The position numbers were made by a program, and so were the translations under genes. From Treponema sp. (GTDB lineage Bacteria > Spirochaetota > Spirochaetia > Treponematales > Breznakiellaceae), in contig WQZT01000063.1 in the NCBI GenBank assembly GCA_009780595.1, positions 1-8,309 on the forward strand: DNA of 8,309 bases, in the 5' to 3' direction. The notes beneath the pieces were generated by a model. That model made no database searches, was not told the origin of the DNA, and worked only from the letters and a program-made list of their open reading frames with translations. Below, in pieces: positions 5,765 to 8,309 of this stretch (position 1 is its first letter; every line of letters begins with the position of its first letter).

Positions 5765-6562
5765 TTACTTCGGTTGTTTGCCGATGTACGCCAATATGCC
5801 GCCGTCCACGTACAGGATATGCCCGTTTACAAAGTCCGATGCGCGGGATGCGAGAAACACCGCCGGACCTTTCAGGTCATCGGTTATGCCCCAGCGCGCC
5901 GCCGGAGTTTTTGCAACGATGAAGTTGTCAAACGGGTGGCGGCTTCCGTCTGCCTGGCGCTCGCGCAAAACCGCGTTCTGCGGAGTTTCGATGTAGCCGG
6001 GACCTATACCGTTGCACTGAATGTTAAACTCGCCGTATTCGCTGGCGATGTTTTTGGTGAGCATCTTAAGCCCACCCTTTGCCGCAGTGTAAGCGCTAAT
6101 CGTCTCCCGCCCAAGTTCGCTCATCATTGAACAGATATTGATAATCTTCCCCGCGCCTTTTTTCAGCATTCCGGGGATAACCGCTTTAGAAACGATAAAC
6201 GCGCCGGTAAGATCGATGTCGATAACCTGGCGAAAATCGGCGGCACTCATCTCGACCATCGGAATCCTTTTAATGATCCCGGCGTTGTTTACGAGTATGT
6301 CCACCGCGCCAACTTCTTTTTCAATGTTTGCAAGCGTTTCGTTTACCGCATTTTCATCAGTAACATCACAGACGTAGCCATGCGCGGGAATGCCCGCAGC
6401 CTTGTAAGCTTTTTGGCTTGCGTCCAACGCGCTCCTGCAATTATAGACAACTGTCGCGCCCGCCTCGTGGTAAGCTTGGGAAATGGCAAAGCCGATACCG
6501 TAGGAACCGCCCGTTATCCACGCAATTTTCCCTTTCAACGAAAATATGTCCGTCATATTCAT
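5765..6562 (-). CDS. Gluconate 5-dehydrogenase-like short-chain dehydrogenase
   Basis: A 265-residue classical SDR. It has the nucleotide-binding 'TGGSYGIG' (17-24), 'NNAG' (92-95) and the catalytic set Ser145, Tyr158 and Lys162 ('SAYTAAKGG'). Arg43 after the second strand ('YNCRS') fits use of NADP(H). The segments 'INICSMMSELGRETISAY', 'GPGYIETPQ', 'ERQADGSRHPFDNFI' and 'VNGHILYVDGGILAYIGKQP' match what I recall of the gluconate 5-dehydrogenase branch (interconversion of gluconate and 5-keto-gluconate, IdnO-like), which also holds related keto-aldonate and keto-deoxy sugar acid dehydrogenases. The exact substrate is therefore uncertain. The start at 6562 has AAGGAG 6 nt upstream. It follows tyrS by 31 nt, probably co-transcribed, and precedes the transporter operon. 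Confidence 0.88.
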   Translation of the reverse strand: MNMTDIFSLKGKIAWITGGSYGIGFAISQAYHEAGATVVYNCRSALDASQKAYKAAGIPAHGYVCDVTDENAVNETLANIEKEVGAVDILVNNAGIIKRIPMVEMSAADFRQVIDIDLTGAFIVSKAVIPGMLKKGAGKIINICSMMSELGRETISAYTAAKGGLKMLTKNIASEYGEFNIQCNGIGPGYIETPQNAVLRERQADGSRHPFDNFIVAKTPAARWGITDDLKGPAVFLASRASDFVNGHILYVDGGILAYIGKQPK

Positions 6563-6593
6563 GTGTTTCTCCTTATTTTATCGCCCCCGCACT

Positions 6594-7841
6594 TCACCGC
6601 GTCTCAACGAGGCAGTAGCGCTTTTTCCCCGCACGAAGGATAATCTCCCCGCTTGCGTCAAGACTCGCCGCGCCGATGACGGCGGCGACATCGCCAACGG
6701 GCGAAAGTTCCCCGCCGCCCGATGACACAAACGCTCCGCCCTGCTCGACAAGGCGGCGGCCTTCGCTCTTGGTGGGGGCAAGCCCCGCATCGCAGAACAG
6801 GTCAACAACGTTGTAACCCGCCTCGAACTTCGCGCGGGGCAGACTCGCGCGGGGCATCGCAGACTTGTCGCCTGACGCACCACCGCCGAACGCCGCCTTC
6901 GCACCGGCAAGCGCCTTGTCCGCCTCGTCTTTGCCGTGGATGAGAGCGGTAACTTCCCAGCCCAGCCGCTCTTTTGCCTCGTTGGGATTTGACCCCGCCG
7001 CAGTCAGCGCGTCAATCTCCGGTATCGGCAAAAACGTAAACATCAAAAGGAAGCGGCGAATATCGGCATCGTGAATATTTCGCCAGTATTGGAAAAACTC
7101 GTACGGCGTTGTAATCGCCGGGTCAAGAAACAACGCGCCCTTCAACGTCTTGCCCATCTTGTTGCCGTCAGCCGTCGTTATCAGCGGGAACGTCAGAGCG
7201 TACGCCTCAACCCCCTCAATGCGGCGGATGAGATCAACCCCTGCAAGAATATTCCCCCACTGATCGTCGCCCCCGATTTGGAGACGGCAACCGTAGCGCC
7301 GGTACAGTTCCAGAAAATCGTAACTTTGCAGGAGCTGGTAATTAAACTCGATAAACGAAAGCCCCGTCTCCATGCGAACCTTATAAGCTTCCATTGTAAG
7401 CATACGGTTCACCGAAAAATGCACGCCAATGTCCCGCAGAAAGTCGATGTAATTAAGACTCGCAAGCCAATCCTTGTTATTTGCAGTCATTGTCTTGTCG
7501 CCGTCAAAACCAACGAAGTTGTCAAGCTGCGCCAAAATCGAAGCTGCGTTTTTATCCAGTTGCTCGTAACTGAGGATTTGCCGCGTTTCCGAGCGGAACG
7601 ACGGGTCGCCAATCCGCGCCGTTCCCGCACCCATCAGCGCGATACCCTTGTGTCCAGAGTTGACCAGATGTTTGAGCGCGAAAAACGGCACCATATGCCC
7701 GATGTGAGCGCTGCTGGCAGTTGGATCAATCCCGATATAAAACGTAACCGGCCCTTCACCCATCAAACGGGACAGCCCCTCGGCATTACTACATTGGGCA
7801 AAAAACCCGCGCGACATTAAACTTTCAAGAGCAGGGTGCAT
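6594..7841 (-). CDS. tyrS: Tyrosyl-tRNA synthetase
   Basis: A 415-residue class I aminoacyl-tRNA synthetase of normal bacterial TyrRS length, which charges tRNA-Tyr in the cytoplasm using ATP. Present are 'FYIGIDPTASSAHIGH' (34-49) with the HIGH motif at 46-49, 'LMGAGTARIGDPS' (69-81), 'FNYQLLQSYDF' (166-176), 'QIGGDDQWGNI' (188-198), and the KMSKS-equivalent 'KMGKT' (228-232). An S4-type RNA-binding domain covers about 346-410 ('APTKSEGRRLVEQGGAFV'). The start ATG has AAGGAG 5 nt upstream (plus-strand CTCCTT 7847-7852). The gene has its own promoter and I see no T-box leader. The SDR gene follows closely, an unusual partner for tyrS. Confidence 0.97.
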   Translation of the reverse strand: MHPALESLMSRGFFAQCSNAEGLSRLMGEGPVTFYIGIDPTASSAHIGHMVPFFALKHLVNSGHKGIALMGAGTARIGDPSFRSETRQILSYEQLDKNAASILAQLDNFVGFDGDKTMTANNKDWLASLNYIDFLRDIGVHFSVNRMLTMEAYKVRMETGLSFIEFNYQLLQSYDFLELYRRYGCRLQIGGDDQWGNILAGVDLIRRIEGVEAYALTFPLITTADGNKMGKTLKGALFLDPAITTPYEFFQYWRNIHDADIRRFLLMFTFLPIPEIDALTAAGSNPNEAKERLGWEVTALIHGKDEADKALAGAKAAFGGGASGDKSAMPRASLPRAKFEAGYNVVDLFCDAGLAPTKSEGRRLVEQGGAFVSSGGGELSPVGDVAAVIGAASLDASGEIILRAGKKRYCLVETR

Positions 7842-7852
7842 AATTTCTCCTT

Positions 7853-7868
7853 AATACTTTGCAGTATT
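7853..7868. repeat. Inverted repeat at the tyrS transcription start
   Basis: AATACT (7853-7858), TTGC, AGTATT (7863-7868) is a perfect 6-bp inverted repeat. It overlaps the -10 box (7866-7871), spans the predicted start near 7859, and touches the Shine-Dalgarno (7847-7852). Because the mRNA would start inside the repeat, it is more likely a DNA operator than an RNA hairpin. An extra AGTAT lies at 7871-7875. Confidence 0.45.
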
Positions 7869-7895
7869 ATAGTATACAATTACGCCTACATTCAA
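7866..7895 (-). promoter_or_regulatory. tyrS promoter, sigma70 type
   Basis: On the minus strand TTGAAT (7895-7890), an 18-nt spacer and a perfect TATAAT (7871-7866). The predicted start is near 7859, giving a leader of under 20 nt with the AAGGAG site, which leaves no room for an attenuator or T-box. It probably also drives the downstream SDR gene. Confidence 0.75.
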
Positions 7896-7952
7896 GGCTA
7901 AAACTTTTCTAATAAATCAGCCATAAGTACATTTGTCTTATATTACGAGCAT

Positions 7953-7977
7953 GGAGTTTTCGCTTTGTCAAAACTCC
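7953..7977. repeat. Inverted repeat, 8-bp arms, 9-nt loop
   Basis: GGAGTTTT (7953-7960) and AAAACTCC (7970-7977) are exact inverse complements around a 9-nt loop. It lies 5 bp from the palindrome at 7983-8003, in the gap between the DUF1015 stop and the tyrS promoter. No T-run follows on the minus strand, so a classical terminator is not evident. It may work with its neighbour as a compound 3'-end structure. Confidence 0.6.
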
Positions 7978-7982
7978 CTAGT

Positions 7983-8003
7983 GAATTAGCCTACGGCTAA
8001 TTC
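7983..8003. repeat. Perfect palindrome over the DUF1015 stop codon
   Basis: GAATTAGCC (7983-7991), a 3-nt loop and GGCTAATTC (7995-8003) form a perfect 9-bp stem. The right part encodes the last codons (ELAVG) of the DUF1015 gene and the left part holds its TAA (7988-7986). It would form a tight hairpin in the mRNA at the stop codon. This could be a 3'-end stabiliser, half of a terminator, or a copy of a dispersed palindromic repeat. Confidence 0.65.
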
Positions 8004-8309
8004 GCCAAACAAAGCTCTGCACTCCAGATAGAAGCGCTTTTCTTCAGCTTCCCCCATCGAAAAACTCTTGCGGGGAAGCGGGCCATTTTGAGCAATGGTT
8101 TTGAAAAAGCCGTCTTTTCTAACAGGCGGCAGAATAATCCCCGCCGCAGCCCGCGCCGGATCAGACGCTAAACGTACAGTCTCCTCTTCGCCGTGAATGT
8201 AGTCTATCGAAAAGCCGTTCTCGGAAACGAAGCGATCAAGCAGCGGCTGAATACTTGCAGTCGCAATATCAGGCAAGCGGCTTTCGATTCTGATGACGAG
8301 ATTGCCGCC
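7986..8309 (-). CDS. DUF1015 family protein, C-terminal fragment
   Basis: The frame is open to the window edge and gives the last 107 residues of a larger protein (the family is usually about 400 residues). The upstream end is cut off, so no start is called; a TTG at 8276 is internal. The visible part contains 'SIDYIHGEEE' (about residues 35-44 of the fragment), 'AAAGIILPPVRKDGFFKTIAQNG' and the family's most conserved tail 'LPRKSFSMGEAEEKRFYLECR' (about 79-99). This resembles PF06245, a conserved cytosolic protein of unknown activity found in many anaerobes and spirochaetes. The final five residues (ELAVG) are encoded inside a palindrome and may not be part of the family core. It is transcribed toward tyrS, 144 nt away. 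Confidence 0.8.
   Translation of the reverse strand, partial: GGNLVIRIESRLPDIATASIQPLLDRFVSENGFSIDYIHGEEETVRLASDPARAAAGIILPPVRKDGFFKTIAQNGPLPRKSFSMGEAEEKRFYLECRALFGELAVG

Noticed and set aside
5304..5996. A 230-codon plus-strand open frame across tctC, the promoter gap and the SDR end
   Set aside because: It runs over three unrelated elements on the other strand, and no ribosome binding site or domain is seen.
6831..6856. Direct repeat CGCGCGGGGCA with a 15-bp period inside tyrS
   Set aside because: It encodes 'MPRASLPRAKF', a linker before the S4 domain where similar proline-containing sequence is normal in this TyrRS type; probably codon bias plus a short peptide repeat.
7071..7820. A 249-codon open frame on the plus strand across tyrS
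   Set aside because: It is antisense to an intact tyrS whose motifs are unmistakable, has no family resemblance, and is basic and low in hydrophobic core. It is a by-product of codon use on the other strand.
1..8309. CRISPR array, tRNA/rRNA genes, insertion sequence or phage genes
   Set aside because: No regularly spaced repeats, no cloverleaf-like segments, no transposase or integrase motifs, and coding density leaves no room for them.

Overview
The window looks like chromosomal DNA of a diderm bacterium with intermediate G+C. It is most likely a spirochaete close to Treponema (possibly a gut lineage). The reasons are the overall flavour of the tetratricopeptide lipoprotein, the VapB-like antitoxin with its '...YQR..RDEWD' C-terminus, the DUF1015 protein and a tripartite tricarboxylate transporter (TTT) with a periplasmic binding protein. 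Genus is an inference from remembered family resemblance; no search was run.

Layout, left to right. Positions 1-47 (minus) are the first 15 codons of htpG (Hsp90). A divergent regulatory region (48-193) separates it from a plus-strand vapBC toxin-antitoxin pair (194-836). A small plus-strand TPR lipoprotein gene (922-1332) converges, with only 5 nt between stop codons, on a minus-strand gene for an exported von Willebrand factor A protein (1338-2450). The rest is on the minus strand, read from right to left: the 3' part of a DUF1015 gene (7986-8309), tyrS (6594-7841), a gluconate 5-dehydrogenase-like SDR (5765-6562, 31 nt after tyrS), and then tctC, tctB and tctA (5659 down to 2554).

How the genes relate. 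tctC-tctB-tctA form a complete TTT transporter: periplasmic binding protein, small 4-TM subunit and large membrane subunit. It has its own TTGACA-type promoter and follows an SDR that probably reduces or oxidises a keto-aldonate, so transporter and enzyme may serve one organic-acid pathway. tyrS has a consensus promoter and may supply read-through to the SDR. The vapBC pair is a self-contained accessory module. HtpG, TyrS and DUF1015 are housekeeping neighbours.

I did not find a clearly new defence or mobile system. The points most worth a second look are: (i) three neighbouring transcription units (vapBC, the lipoprotein, the vWA gene) that lack a Shine-Dalgarno and have a -10 box ending 6-7 nt before the ATG, predicting leaderless mRNAs, while the other starts in the window (apart from the coupled vapC) have AGGAG/GGAGG; (ii) a perfect 12-bp palindrome over the vapBC -35 box; (iii) a vWA protein whose usual C-terminal element appears to lie before the MIDAS strand, suggesting a circular permutation; (iv) several intercistronic hairpins, including two strong inverted repeats at the end of the DUF1015 gene. 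No stretch over 300 bases lacks a gene.
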